This document shows, piece by piece, positions 33,395 to 45,696 of a DNA stretch of 64,000 bases. Under the pieces are notes generated by a model that made no database searches, was not told the origin of the DNA, and saw only the letters and a list, made by a program, of their open reading frames with translations. Every line of letters starts with the position of its first letter. The stretch's first letter is position 1. The stretch is from assembly GCA_037893245.1 (NCBI GenBank), contig JBAIAA010000877.1, positions 310,001-374,000 of the forward strand, written 5' to 3'. The translations under genes were made by a program, and so were the position numbers. Source of the DNA: Crossaster papposus. Lineage: Eukaryota > Echinodermata > Asteroidea > Velatida > Solasteridae.

Positions 33395-33618
33395 GAGTTA
33401 GTTAAGGACAGGGGTTCTTTAGAGTTTGTTAATAATAGATCAGTTGTCATTGTTCTTTTCATGATTATATGTTTAGCATTACCCAGCTGCCGAGGAAAAA
33501 AAATGCGAACCGCTACACGTAAACGTGGTTTAAGTTCATGTATTGCCTTTTTGCCATGCAAACCTTTGAATCTCATCTGTCTTTCTTTCATTGGTCAGTT
33601 GTGAGTGTCAATCACGAA

Positions 33619-34209
33619 GCACGCGTTTGAACGTGTCATCGACGTCTATAAAACGTCAACTAATAAGATATGTTCATTTCACATTTCAGTGTCGGTGACT
33701 GAAAGCCACATAAACGTAACTTCCGTCTCATGAATATTAAACGAGTCAGTGGTGCGTGATTGACAGCGCACTAGGAGCCACGCGTTTGAACGTGTCATCG
33801 ACGTCTATAAAATGTCAACCAATAAGATATGTTCATTTCACAGTGTCGGTGACTGAAAGTTGCATTTAACATCATGAATATTAAACGAGTCAGTGGTGCG
33901 TGATTGACAGCGCACTAGGAGCCACGCGTTTGAACGTGTCATCGACGTCTATAAAATGTCAACCAATAAGATGTGTTCATTTCACAGTGTCGGTGACTGA
34001 AAGTTGCATTTAACATCATGAATATTAAACGAGTCAGTGGTGCGTGATTGACAGCGCACTAGGGGCCAAGCGTTTGAACGTGTCATCGACGTCTATAAAA
34101 TGTCAACCAATAAGATGTGTTCATTTCACAGTGTCGGTGACTTAAAGTTGCATTTAACATCATGAATATTAAACGAGTCAGTGGTGTGTGATTGACAGTG
34201 CGCTAGGGG
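33619..34209 (+). promoter_or_regulatory. Tandem promoter repeat of the C1q gene (copy 1, four units)
   Basis: Units start at 33619, 33778, 33922 and 34066, the last three exactly 144 bp apart. Each carries CATCGACGTCTATAAAA (TATA box), a CCAAT-type AACCAATAAG (ACTAATAAG in unit 1), and TGATTGACAG, the Pbx-Meis/Prep composite consensus, at 33757, 33901, 34045 and 34189. The array sits directly upstream of the first C1q exon. Copy 2 has five units. Promoter function is inferred from position and motifs. Confidence 0.6.
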
Positions 34210-34373
34210 CCAATTACAAACCGGGCAACGTTCCTCAGTCACTGCTTAGGAAATCACTGGCAAGTTTTTTAAGGCAGGAGCGCACGCTTTATTTCTCACA
34301 ACGATCGCAACTCATCTTCGCCTTCGGCAGGACAGCCAGAGAGAGACCTGAACGCAAGAACGAGATTTACAAG
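34125..34373 (+). other. C1q gene, 5' untranslated exon 1 (copy 1)
   Basis: The exon ends at a strong donor, TTTACAAG|GTAAGG. The start is estimated 30 bases after the last TATA box (34094). A 77-codon ORF across the donor is incidental. Confidence 0.5.
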
Positions 34374-35138
34374 GTAAGGTTCTGTGACAGATGGAAACAG
34401 GCTTTTCAAGTCTTGAGATGAAATTAATGTTTGTATTCCTTCTTGATTAGTGGTTCTTACAAAAGTATGTTTTAAACAAAACTCGTGAATAGAGCAAGTT
34501 GTGTCAGATTATATTTTGACTCTCTGCTCCGCTGTCCATGTAAATGGTTGTAAAAGGCCGTTCATGTACTTGGGGTCCCCTATACATGTATACCCTTGAT
34601 ACTGTGCTTGATGTTCAGGCTGTTCCACCATCCTTCTGACATGCTTTAATGAGCACACACAGCCTACCCCAGCATCCTACCAAGCATCGTTTAGCATCAT
34701 GTCAGAATCTGCCGCGTATCCTGTTCCAGAATCTTCCACCTCATGTCCACTGAACTCGGCACCATCCATAACCCATACTGTTGTTAGCGCAAGCATCCCA
34801 TCCTATTGATTTGTTTCACCACTCCATGCAAACCCTTAGGGCATAAGTCTTATTTAAAAGGGTTGGAGCAAACGTCAAATGTATTGTATTCCTTCTTTGC
34901 ATCCACATACTCCCCTTGCTTTCTCCCCATTTTGTCATCATCTTTGTTACTTTCTTTTTAGGGACAGCTGCTCGCTTTGATAAAACATAATGATATCACA
35001 ACATCAACAACAAACAAACAAACAAATTATAGCCTTTACGCTGACAACAGCCTCAAAGCGCTGTAAAAATACATTAAAATAAACAAATAAAGAGACTTGT
35101 TGTGAGTTAAGGTGTTTGTTTTTTTGTATTATTTTCAG

Positions 35139-35208
35139 GTGACATTCAACTTCAGTCACTAAGATTTCTTCCCGGCGGCTGAGCTCTGATTAAGAACACC
35201 ACGTCAAG
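35139..35208 (+). other. C1q gene, 5' untranslated exon 2 (copy 1)
   Basis: Acceptor TATTATTTTCAG at 35138 and donor GTCAAG|GTAGG at 35208 enclose 70 bases without an ATG. Confidence 0.5.
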
Positions 35209-36128
35209 GTAGGCCTTACTGTATTAAAAACAAATAACGTTATATTTTTTAACAAAACCATTGACGTATCTTGGGAGGAGCTATAGCTAAACAATCAGCG
35301 AGACAAATTCTTAAATATTACCGTATTTACAGAGTTTTTCAGTCAGGATATTATATCTTTCCCAGTTATTTGAACACTAGTATCATACATTCTTATAACG
35401 ACACTTTACTTTCGTCCCCGAACATTGCCTAGCTCAATTCTCAATTTAAAAAATAGTTATCAACGAATTCCATTCTAGATCAAGTATTATTGCAATTTGT
35501 ATACTTTTCTGATTCCTCCTTAAATTGTGAAATTCGTTTCACGGGGCTTTGGAAATTAAATAAAAAAATAACTAATGTTGGTGTTTTTTGGTCGTTTGTT
35601 TTAAGACTCTTGGTCATTTATATACAAAAATTAACCATAACGTTTGATAGTAAACAGAACAAAATGTAACGACAACAGCGTCTAAATCTATTAAAATAAA
35701 AACAAAGCAAAATACCCAAAACCACACATTAATTTACAACGAATCGCAATGCTCTAATTAAAATTATACTGCAACTTTAATCAAATCCCTTTGTAATTTT
35801 TGAAATTGAGAATCAAGAGTTGAGCTCGACGATGTTTGTGGACGAAATTAAAGTGCAAATATAATGAATTTCTGGAGAAGAGGAGTGGTGGGGTTTGGCC
35901 CTACTTTATAGCTTGATTCAAAACCCGTACGACACTCTTCCTCAAAAAAGTTGTTCCGTCAAATTTGTTTTGCCGCTTTATACAAACCGACCAAAACGAA
36001 CATCTGAAGTTATTTTGTATGCGCTCTACCCGAGAACCTTTTAATTCAATTTTTGTTTGCTTCTTTTTCTGTTTAATAATTAGTCCCTTTTGTGATTTAT
36101 ATTGTCTACTTTTGGTATTTTATACAGA

Positions 36129-36968
36129 ATGAAGATCTTGGTGGCAACCGTTCTTTCAATCGCCCTCTTTCTGGGTAACTCTGTCAAGCTCCGAGCTTCC
36201 GTCACTGGGCCGGTTGCCACGGACGGTGATGTTCCAGCGTCTCGGGCGTGTCCGATGTGCTGCCAGGGACCTACTGCCGCACATGGTATACCAGGTTTAA
36301 ATGGGCAGATCGGACCGATGGGACCCTACGGCCAGCCGGGGTCAAAGGGCGACGCAGGTCAGCCGGGTCAAATTGGCGATATCGGGCCAATCGGTCCAAT
36401 GGGTGAGCGGGGAGCACTTGGGAACGCTGGGCCTAAAGGTGACGATGGGATAGGCCAGCCCGGCAAGATAGGTCCGAAAGGTCTGCAGGGTGTCGTTGGA
36501 AGTCCTGGTCAGACTGGTGTCAAAGGTCAGAAGGGTGAGCCAGGGGAGACACCAGACGACTCCAACCAGCGGGTAGCATTCACCGCGGTGAGGACGAGCG
36601 CCTCTGATACCTCTACGAGTCACGACACCCGTTTGCCCTTCCAGCAGACCGAGACGCTTCTGCCGGGTACCAGCTTCGATCTCGGGACCGGCACGTTCAC
36701 GTGTACTGTGCCGGGCACCTACGTGTTTACGTTTTCTGTGAACAAAGATTCTTCCAGCCTCAGCCTGAACGTTCATCTCCGGAAGAACGACGAATATGTT
36801 GTCACTGGCTTTAGCTATGATTCAAGTCACAGTGAGCAGGTGTCTGGGAGCGCGGTGCTGGTTCTGCAGCGAGGAGACACGGTGGGGCTTACCATGAACG
36901 GTAGGGTGTATAGTGAATCCACCTATCACTACACCTCATTCAGTGGCTTCCTCCTTTACCCCGAATAA
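36129..36968 (+). CDS. Secreted collagen/C1q-domain protein, 279 aa (copy 1)
   Basis: The coding exon follows acceptor TTTTATACAG, and ATG at 36129 is its second base. Residues 1-24 are a signal peptide (MKILVATVLSIALFLGNSVK). CPMCC at 41-45 offers cysteines for interchain disulfides. Residues 53-140 are Gly-X-Y collagen repeats with one break at GDDGIGQPG, like the kink in C1q and mannan-binding lectin stems. Residues 148-279 form the C1q head (AFTAVRT, FTCTVPGTYVFTFSV, SGSAVLVLQRGDTV, FSGFLLYPE). Such proteins are secreted trimeric recognition molecules in invertebrate immunity, a family-based inference. AATAAA overlaps the stop codon (36964) and recurs at 36971. Against copy 2 it differs at 19 residues, 18 of them in 147-268. 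Confidence 0.93.
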   Translation: MKILVATVLSIALFLGNSVKLRASVTGPVATDGDVPASRACPMCCQGPTAAHGIPGLNGQIGPMGPYGQPGSKGDAGQPGQIGDIGPIGPMGERGALGNAGPKGDDGIGQPGKIGPKGLQGVVGSPGQTGVKGQKGEPGETPDDSNQRVAFTAVRTSASDTSTSHDTRLPFQQTETLLPGTSFDLGTGTFTCTVPGTYVFTFSVNKDSSSLSLNVHLRKNDEYVVTGFSYDSSHSEQVSGSAVLVLQRGDTVGLTMNGRVYSESTYHYTSFSGFLLYPE

Positions 36969-36974
36969 ATAATA

Positions 36975-37259
36975 AATAATTGCTGAAACAGTAGTCGTAT
37001 TAAAAAGAAATAATATTCAATGTCATAATAATTAATATTTGTTAAGCATCTTAGTCTTCATAAAAAGTTTCAAAACACCTTACCAACCGACATAAAAACT
37101 ACATGAAAAACAATTTAATCAAAAGTAATATTTGTATAGAACTTGTTTTATAGGTTGCGTATGTTTTTATTCCACACTCGACACTTGTCGCAATAGCTGA
37201 GATACATTTGGTGTTTAATTCTAAACCTTGTTTCAATACGATTTAATGCAGTTAATTAG
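36975..37259. other. 3' flank of the C1q gene, no gene
   Basis: AT-rich with nothing recognisable. The equivalent in copy 2 lies beyond the window. Confidence 0.4.
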
Positions 37260-37692
37260 TTGTACAATGTACTATCGACGTACTAATAAATATCTTACTT
37301 ATTTGAAGGAAAACAAATGATTCTAGGCATCCAGCAAAATGAATACGGTAGATATCGTGTAATTGTTCGGAATTGTTTAAACAAATTCACAATCGCCCGC
37401 TGACGAATGCGACAAAACATAATAATAACTGCCCGACTTTGGTTAACCCTAACTCCCTACACAACAAAGAAAGTTGGAGGATTTTGAAGGAATTGTATTG
37501 TTCAATAACAATGGTGAGGGAGTTAGGGTTAAAAAAAGAATGCCGTTTTTCTTGCTTTTCTCGGCATCCATGATTGTAAAACTTCGGACAGGTCAATTAA
37601 ACGATATTTACTATAAAATACAACCGAACCCCCCAAATCCACCCATTCATAATAATTTAAGCAATTACCAATGGTGTATCCTAGTCCTTTAA
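37260..37692 (-). mobile_element. TTAA-type MITE, reversed, truncated and interrupted
   Basis: TTAA at 37689-37692 begins the minus-strand copy (AAGGACTAGGATACACCATT). The distal terminal repeat is not found. It is interrupted at 37443-37532 by the TTAACCCTAACTCCCT miniature element. Confidence 0.55.
37443..37532. mobile_element. Nested miniature element with TTAACCCTAACTCCCT ends
   Basis: Perfect 16 bp inverted ends surround about 58 bp. Second copy at 3852-3943. Confidence 0.55.
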
Positions 37693-38138
37693 ATGTTCAT
37701 ACATGTCCGCCATAATATCGTTACTGAATAAACATATTTACCCATTCTATGTTATTTCCTTTTTTTTTTTTTTTTTAATATACAATTTACTGTTTTTAAT
37801 ATTCATTTTTAATAAAATGTTCAGATATACTGATACCAGTGCAGCGTAACTGGAGGTCCAAGGTTCAAACCCAGCTAAAGTCAATGTATGAATACAAAAT
37901 ATAATATTTTGTTTCAATTCCCAATTTGTAAGCATTTAATAGCATCTGTATCAATAAAAAAGTAAGGTAGAATATTAGCATTTGCTCTATTTGGTATAAA
38001 TTAAATGGCTATACTGTACGTCACATGATAAACTCTATTGTTATAAACCATTCGGCTGTGCAATTAACTGCAAGTATAAAGCGTTTGATACTTTGTTAGT
38101 TAGCAATTCTAGGATTCCTAGGATATTAAGTATGAGCA

Positions 38139-38383
38139 TCATGACCTCTCAGTTTTCGGTTTCCACTTCACTCTAAACTTCTCTCTCGGCATGTCATAGT
38201 CCCACTCTCCCTTCAGTATCATGTTAGCTGCCATGTGGCTGATCTCATCCGAGGACTTGGCCCCGACCTCGTTACCGCCAACGAGCACGCCAAGCCCAGG
38301 GCCGACCATGTCGCAGTAGAGTAGCCGCGTAGGTGTGGTGGTAGTCACGCAAGTATCGGTGTGAATGGAAAGTGGCTTCAGAT
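38139..38383 (-). pseudogene. FAD-dependent oxidoreductase, terminal exon (copy 2 gene)
   Basis: The minus-strand exon follows acceptor TTATTACCGTTGCAG and reads LKPLSIHTDTCVTTTTPTRL, then GPGLGVLVGGNEVGAKSSDE, ending DYDMPREKFRVKWKPKTERS and TGA. The GGNxxxAKSSDE pattern followed by W-x-D-x-P-x-E-x-F closes DAO-family FAD oxidoreductases as I recall them. It joins in phase (G|AT giving Asp) to 39251-39394. This exon is open, but upstream exons of the same gene are disabled, so it belongs to a pseudogene or a recently dead gene. Confidence 0.7.
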
Positions 38384-39250
38384 CTGCAACGGTAATAAAA
38401 AGTGTCGCATCTTTTTCGGTTTAATATCCAGAGACAATCACGGCAACTTGATGAAAGGGCGACGAAAACATAGGACGAACATTTGTGACGCGGTATGTCA
38501 AAATCAGGCATTTTGGGGCAAGAAGTCAATTTTGAGTTTCTGCAATATTAGTAAAATGCACCCCTTGCTCTTTTAAATGCCACCTTGCGTTTTTTGTATT
38601 GAATATTCAAAAGTAAAGATATACAGTTTTGAAATCACATTGTCTGAAATGTAAAAAATGAGAAAGAGACCTTTCAAGTTGGAGTTTTGTATTACACAAA
38701 ATGCTTTGTCAATTAAGTTTTAATTGAAACTTTTACATAACAGTTGAAACATATTAATAGCACCACAAAAAAATGTAAATTCCCCAAATCACTGAAAATC
38801 ACCCCACATTATTTTGTAGCTGTTTCTCCTTTCGTAGCACAGCCCAATTCCGCCTGGTTTTGACATACCATGTCACATTTTTGAATGGATGCTTCGTTCT
38901 ATTTCAATATGCTGCACTTCACTGGATATACTTGTAACAAATTTGTGATCGACTTTTGTTTTATCCCACCGTTTTGTAAAACCTGCCGATAGTAATTATT
39001 GACTAGTTTTGTGAAAAAGCTCACAGGACGTGTCGCAGCTGCCTTGCGGCGAAATGGCTGCATCGAGCTGTATACTCCCCACGGAGCCGAGATGGTATTT
39101 GAAATGTTTCGTGTGCACAATGAGCAGGGGTAATAATATTGTAGTGACACGCGCCAGTATTGTTGGATACGTGCGCTTTACAAATATTTGTATTGTTATC
39201 TATAGTTTTTAAACAGTAATAAGATCGATGGAGTCCCGCGGATCACCTAC
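38384..39250. other. Last intron of the oxidoreductase pseudogene
   Basis: It is bounded by the donor GTAGGT at 39250 and the acceptor at 38385. A plus-strand SINE tail fragment (AAATGGCTGCATCGAGCTGT) lies at about 39048-39108. Otherwise nothing is recognised. Confidence 0.5.
39048..39108 (+). repeat. SINE tail fragment
   Basis: It matches the 3' part of the tRNA-derived SINE at 724-961 in the opposite orientation. Confidence 0.5.
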
Positions 39251-39394
39251 CAGGAATTATGCCTTGTAGGCACTGCAGGAGTCTATCTGACGTTGGTTGA
39301 TCACCGTGACCAAAGTACCAGGCCTTCATTTGCTCCTTAGTTGTCATATCTTTCTCACCCACTTTACCGTGACCTATTTTCAGGTACCACTTAC
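39251..39394 (-). pseudogene. FAD-dependent oxidoreductase pseudogene, penultimate exon (copy 2)
   Basis: KWYLKIGHGKVGEKD to LQGIIPG, 144 bases, with acceptor TTTTGTAG above 39394 and an intact donor CCTG|GTAGGT at 39250, unlike copy 1, where the donor lies at the duplication joint. Confidence 0.7.
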
Positions 39395-39545
39395 CTACAA
39401 AACATTTGGGGAAAGAAAACAAAATTTAGCTACATGTATTCAATAGGAATAGTATGGTGGTTTCATTGGGACTAAACAAATGATCAGCGCAGACGCCAAG
39501 CACAAGTTCTCCTCTCGCTTGGTTGCAGCAAGTGAGTTGGGGGAG

Positions 39546-39665
39546 ACTTGGGTTTGAGTCACCAAACATTGAGTCTGAGTCAGAGTCCCAGTCACCACTG
39601 TCGAGTCTTGAGTGCGAGTCCTGAATCAAACAGGTAGACTTTGAGTCTGAGTCATAAGTCAAATG
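39546..39665. repeat. Degenerate GAGTCT hexamer repeat
   Basis: Counterpart of 11155-11292. Confidence 0.7.
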
Positions 39666-40114
39666 GTTGGGTCTGAGCAATATTTATTGGTATTTGCCAG
39701 AGATTCAGTAAGAATTCAAAATCCAAATTCAGTAAGAATCAAATATCTATATTACTAAAATTGGAAATTCATAGCTATTTTCCCATTCATAGCTATTTTA
39801 TAGCTATTCCTATTTTGCAATCTATAGGTTGGTTGAGCACAAACATTACCGTTGTGACTTTGAATTTACAGGGCGGGATTCAGACCTATACACGTCATGC
39901 ATATCATTTGCATATCTCAGGAGGGAATCTCAGGAGGTACGCAAGATTCGCTGCTCGTAATACTGGACACCATTTGAAGTCTAGGAACCAGACTAGGCTA
40001 GACATTGGAGGAGTGTGTTTACTCATAAAGATGTCAAAATCCAGCTGGATTATCTAATGGCCTGTTATCTTAATGATTATACATTCATTAGTCACATATA
40101 CATGGTAATATTAC

Positions 40115-40569
40115 CGTTTGGGTACGCCGGAATCGGTGGCAAAATGTAGCAGTCTTGTCCCAAGTCCGTTTCTCCCTCATGAACGTCTAAGGAAGGCATG
40201 CCCTGGAGCCTGTCCCTGTCATCTTCTATCAACTACAGAAGCACCACGACTTGAGGCTTGGCCGTTATATCAAGTTGCAACCCAGCGGGTAGTAGGTCTC
40301 CCACAGCAGTTGAGGCCCCAGTGCGGAGCAAGACTTTCTTAGCATTGATGGTCCTGTCGGCTTCGGTGGCTAGTGTAAATACGATGTGATAGATCGTCAA
40401 CGAGGTCGTCCAATATTCTGCATCCTTGGCGCTGAGCCAAGGTCTGCTGGGCAAAAAGGAGCTTCTGTGGGCTCAGATGATGACACTGATCCCTGTCTGG
40501 TTGGCACCATCGAGTAGCTTACGGCCGAGGGAACCATCGTGTGCAGTCAGCCACAACACCCCAACATCC
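40115..40569 (-). pseudogene. FAD-dependent oxidoreductase pseudogene, middle exon (copy 2)
   Basis: Same exon and same disabling changes as at 11728-12182, with a few extra substitutions. Confidence 0.7.
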
Positions 40570-40690
40570 CTGTAAAAATGTATCCCTACAGAGAAAATGA
40601 TAGGTAACCAACTATTTAAGGTGTCATGTGATTAATGGCTGTTGACCGGTTCCCAGCCATTTTCCACTCGATAATAATAGCAAGTACTTA

Positions 40691-40928
40691 GTGAAATATT
40701 CCAAATACCATCTCAGCTCCCGGGGGAGCATACAGCTCGATGCTGCCATTTCGGCGCAAAGAAGCTATTCCAATGACCATCTCTGCCCTCACAGGTACCC
40801 ATTTACGCCTGGGTGGGGAGAAGCAGAGGCACACGCACAACCCCAGGTTGGACTCGAACCCACAACCTGCAGAATTACCAGCAGACCACAAATGAAATGC
40901 TCCCGGCCACGATGCCACTCCACAGCCC
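40691..40928 (-). repeat. tRNA-derived SINE (copy 2)
   Basis: Same insertion as 724-961 and 12304-12541. Confidence 0.7.
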
Positions 40929-40976
40929 TAAATAAGTGGTCTTTTACAATTGAAAACTTTGATATGAGAGTTTTTT

Positions 40977-42601
40977 TACGGAGCTCTGGAAGTGCCATCC
41001 GACTTGTTTACATCCTGACATATTTTATCTCAGGATGACGACATAATAGGGGCAAAATGACGACATCCTTTAATATTTGTTCGCGTAATAGCGACATCCT
41101 GAGATAATATATCGCGAGATGACGACATGCTGAAAGTAGGATGACGACATCCCGAGATAACATATCGCGGGATGACGACATGCTAAAAGTAGGATGACGA
41201 CATCCCGAGATAATATATCGCGGGATGACGACATCCTGAGATAATATATCGCGGGATGACGACATGTTGAAAATAGGATGACGACATCCTGAGATAATAT
41301 ATCGCGGTATGACGACATGTTGAAAGTAGGATGACGACATCCTGAGATAATATATCGCGGGATGACGACATCCTGAAAGTAGGATGACGACATCCTGAGA
41401 TAATATATCGCGGGATGACGACATGCTGAGAGTAGGATGACGACATCCTGAGATAATATATCCCGGGATGACAACATGCTGCTGAAACCATGTAGGATCC
41501 TGATTAGATCAGCAATACGAAAGCTTAAAGGGACCATCTGCGTTTCCGCGTTTCAGAATGAAAAACCATGTAAAGACGGACACTTGGTGCAATGCTCGCA
41601 GTCAGCATACGATAGGCCGGGTAGCAGCGCGGCGAGTCTCTGCCTCGATTTTTGTCATACCCCTTGCGAGGTTTTATGTTAATGAGGTTTCCCTTTGAGG
41701 GGCGGAGTGGTTTGACAACAAATTTCAAAAATTATTTTGTCCCATTTATCACAGAAAATAAACACAACCACACACATAATGTTGTTGTAAACATTATACT
41801 TTATTGATTTAAGCAAACAAAATCCGTATTACATGTTTCCTTTAATCAATCCGTATGGTAGGCTTTGTCTATTTCCGTGACGCTTTTGCTTTGGCCTTGA
41901 CGCTTTGACTTTGGTCGTGACAGTTGTGGACCACCGTAGTATTTCGTTAAAAGACGTCTTCTTGAGAGATATGATTTAATATCGTGGAAAGACGTCTTTT
42001 CAAGATACGATTATCATGGAAAGGCGTCTTTCTGAGATACGATATTAGGAAAGATATATTTTTATATCAGTATTCCGTCTTTTTGAGATAAATTATCTCA
42101 GAAACGCGGAAACGCGGATGGTCACTTTAAGCTTCCGTATTGCTGATCTAATCAGGATCCTACATAGTTTCAGCAGCATGTCGTCATCCCAGGATATATT
42201 ATCCCAGGATGTTGTCATCCTACTTTCAACATGTCGTCATCCCGCGATATATTATCCCAGGATGTTGTCATCCTACTTTTAGCATGTCGTCATCCCGGGA
42301 TATATTATCCCAGGATGTCGTCATCCTACTTTCAACATGTCGTCATCCTGCGATATATTATCTCAGGATGTCGTCATGCTATTTTCAACATGTCGTCATC
42401 CTATTTTCAACATGTCGTCATCCCGCGATATATTATCTCAGGATGTCGTCATCCTACTTTCAGCATGTCGTCATCATGCGATATATTATCTCAGGATGTC
42501 GCCATTACGCGAACAAATATCAAAGGATATCAGGATGTCGTCCTGAGATAAAATATGTCAAGATGTAAACAAGTCGGATGGCACTTCCATATTTTTCCGT
42601 A
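40977..42601. mobile_element. Fold-back element E1 (copy 2)
   Basis: TACGGAGCTC at 40977 to CCGTA at 42601. The satellite arms differ from copy 1 in unit number (41008-41480 and 42170-42570), and the AAAGACGTCTTT array is shorter. Confidence 0.8.
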
Positions 42602-42754
42602 TTTTTCAGATGAATAACATTTTTGACTAACAAATAGTCACTTTTCTCACTTCCAGAAACTTGTTTTAACCTCAAATTGATTCTGGACTTTTCAATGTTT
42701 CCTCTTTATTAAAAAAAAAAAGAAGATAATCCTATCCCCATTTTTCCTCAAAAG

Positions 42755-43417
42755 TACGGAGCTCTGGAAGTGCCGTCCGACTTGTTTACATCCTGACATA
42801 TTTTATCTCAGGATGACGACATAATAAAGGTAAAATGACGACATCCTTTGATATTTGTTCGCGTAATGGCGACATCCTAAGATAATATATCGCGGGATGA
42901 CGACATCCTGAAAGTACGATGACGACATCCTGAGATAATATATCGCGTGATGACGACATGTTGAAAGTAGGATGACGACATCCTGATATAAGATATCGCG
43001 GGATGACGACATGTTGAAAGTAGGATGGCGACATCCTGAGATAATATATCTTGGGATGACGATATGTTGAAAGTATGATGACGACATCCTGAGATAATAT
43101 CTCAGGATGTCGTCATTACGCGAACAAATATCAAAGGATGTCGTCATTTTGCCCTTATTATGTCGTCATCCCGCGATATCTTATATCAAGATGTTGTCAT
43201 CCTACTTTCAAGATGTCGTCATCACGCGATATATTTTCTCAGGATGTCGTCATCGTACTTTCAGGATGTCGTCATCCCGCGATATATTATCTCAGGATGT
43301 CGCCATTACGCGAACAAATATCCAAGGATGTCGTCATTTTGCCTCTATTATGTCGTCATCCTGAGATAAAATATGTCAGGATGTAAACAAGTCGGATGGC
43401 ACTTCCAGAGCTCCGTA
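42755..43417. mobile_element. Fold-back element E2 (copy 2)
   Basis: The ends TACGGAGCTC and GAGCTCCGTA are flanked by CAAAAG on both sides, as in copy 1, but the interior is 137 bp longer, so the satellite has expanded or contracted since duplication. Confidence 0.8.
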
Positions 43418-43576
43418 CAAAAGCTCTTGCAGAAAGGGCAAAACAGACTTTCGGCATGCGCAAGTCTACAATCCGTAACCTCTTCCCGCATCTTGTAGAC
43501 GTCAATGGTTCACAGGTTCACAGTACGCGTGAAATATTCGCACATGCATTCACACGTGCGTGCATTTCTCTCTCAC

Positions 43577-43701
43577 CTGTCAATCGTTCAATATCACTGA
43601 ACCTTTGAGCTGCTCGTCTGCCAAGTTCTCCCGATTCAAAACTTCTGCTGATTCCACTAAATACTCGTCCCTCATCAAATACAGACCGGCTTTCATAATT
43701 C
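43577..43701 (-). pseudogene. FAD-dependent oxidoreductase pseudogene, exon 2 (copy 2)
   Basis: SVFDEGRVFSGISRSFESG is recognisable, with the same damaged acceptor as 14878-15002. Donor CAG|GTGAGAG at 43577. Confidence 0.55.
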
Positions 43702-44124
43702 TTAAAAAAATAACCAGAAGATATAATTGCAATTATTCATCCAGTGTTGTAGTACTAGAAATCGCACCAAATTATGTAAACATAATGACCCTATAAACTC
43801 TCTGGCATGCTGTCATTTTGAAGAATTTTGAAGTAGTCTAATGATGTGTCCCAGAGATGCATTTTTTTTGAAATTTCTATTAAGCAGTTGGTTCAATATC
43901 AAATCTAAAAATATTATTGGTTCAAATCTAAAAATATTATTTTCTTGGTATATATAGCATCCACAGAACTAAACCGTTGTCAGTTTAGTTTTCAAGCACC
44001 TTTCTTTTCATTAGATTTTTGAGAACTTTTGCGGCTTTCAAACAATAAAAATGTACAACTGACAATAAGTAAAACATTTTTGAGGTCTTGGATATATTTG
44101 GACAATGTGCCCCTCCCAAAGATT

Positions 44125-44483
44125 TTAAAGGTAAACACCATTGGTAATTGCTTGAATTATCATGAATGGGTAAATTTTTGGGGGTTGTATTTTGTAGTAA
44201 ACATTGTTCAACTGACTTGTCTGGAGTTTTACAATCATGGATGCTGAGAAAAGCAAGAAAAACGACATTTGTTTTCAACCGTCGTCAGGCAGTAGTTCTT
44301 ATATTGTTCCTGTTTATTTTTATTATATAAAATTCAATTTTTCAGAACAATTAGAGGATATCTAGCGCAATCTATTTGCTAGATGCCTACAATCATTATT
44401 TACCTAAAAATAAGTAAGATATTTCCTAATATAATTCGGTAGTAAAATGTTGCGATTTCGCAAATGGTGTATCCTACCTTTAA
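44125..44483 (+). mobile_element. TTAA-flanked MITE (copy 2)
   Basis: Counterpart of 15431-15786, with TTAA at both ends. Confidence 0.8.
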
Positions 44484-44510
44484 ATCACGAGTGGGAAACA
44501 AAAATCATAC

Positions 44511-44652
44511 CTCTTCGTGACTGGTTCGCTGGGTCCGTTAAAGCAAACTGAGATACCAGGCCGCTCTGAGCAATATTTGTCGGCTGCACTGCCCCATAAA
44601 CCTGCCCCGACGACACAAATACGTCAAATACCTCGGTTGGAGTTGCAGACAT
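44511..44652 (-). pseudogene. FAD-dependent oxidoreductase pseudogene, exon 1 (copy 2)
   Basis: ATG at 44652 (minus) starts MSATPTEVFDVF, but the frame then shifts, so GAGLWGSAADKYCSE lies in another frame. This copy keeps the longer first strand that copy 1 has lost. Confidence 0.6.
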
Positions 44653-45696
44653 GACTGACAAACGATGGGGTTATCACGTACAGCTAGTAGTATGACAATA
44701 AATTACATGAAAGGAATACTGAAAAGGTCAGGTAAACACAAAATGTCAACGGAAAAGTCGTAGATCGTCCTGATAAGGAAAGTATTCAGTTGATACGTAC
44801 GGGGTGTTCTGTACATAGGGTCATTTTTGACAATTTGTCTTGTTTCTGAATACAATTTATTTAACCATCATATATATGAAAATGCATGAGTATACCCACA
44901 GACTCTGTGTCTTGATTGACCGAGAGCTAGTCACATGGTATTTTCTATTTTTACTATCTTTCTGTGCACGACCAAAAGTACTAGACCCGTAGCAACCATG
45001 GTACTATACCATTAGCAACCAAAGTAGTACCCATGGCGCGGTATTTGTGTGTAAATGTATGCTGATGTGCGTGTTGAGCGTATAGCATATTGTTTCAAAG
45101 AGCCAGCACTACAGAGCTGGATTAAAATTAAAGTTCATTTTAACTGTATTTAGATTATAATTATAAAATATTAAAACCAAGCTGTATCTGTGAGTGAGGC
45201 ATGAAGGTAGGAAACCTCCATGACATGGGCGAGGTGTTATAAACTTATATATTGTAACGGGCGTGAAAATACTGGTACGACTACGAGTATTAAATGACTA
45301 AAGAGACTGGAGAGATCGTGCTGTGGCTTCAAAGAATAATAACAGTTTTCTTATCTGTTCGATGCTTCCAATACTACAAGCACACACTATGCCTAATGCG
45401 CATAAACTGAATGTATATGTGTGTAACAATGAGACGGAGCGTCAATGTGTATTGCAATCGAACGTCGAGTAAGACGCGCTCCGTGTACTAGGTCTACCGG
45501 GCTAGAACCAGTCACGACCTGAACATCGATCTGAATCTCTGAACCAGCAGAACCCCGAGCACTGATTTGGCTCGTCTTTTATAGCGGTTTGGGCGCGTAC
45601 ATAAAGCGTGGAGCTAGCACCTCATAACAAAATGTCCTTTGCAATACCCTGATTGGTCATAAACCACTCCTCCATGTATTTTTCAAAATCACAATA
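44653..45696. other. Gene-free spacer (copy 2)
   Basis: Collinear with 15942-16988. Nothing coding is seen. Confidence 0.45.

Noticed and set aside
36342-36776. Antisense ORFs over the C1q genes (also 63376-63963)
   Set aside because: They are shadows of the GC-rich collagen repeats, with no domain.
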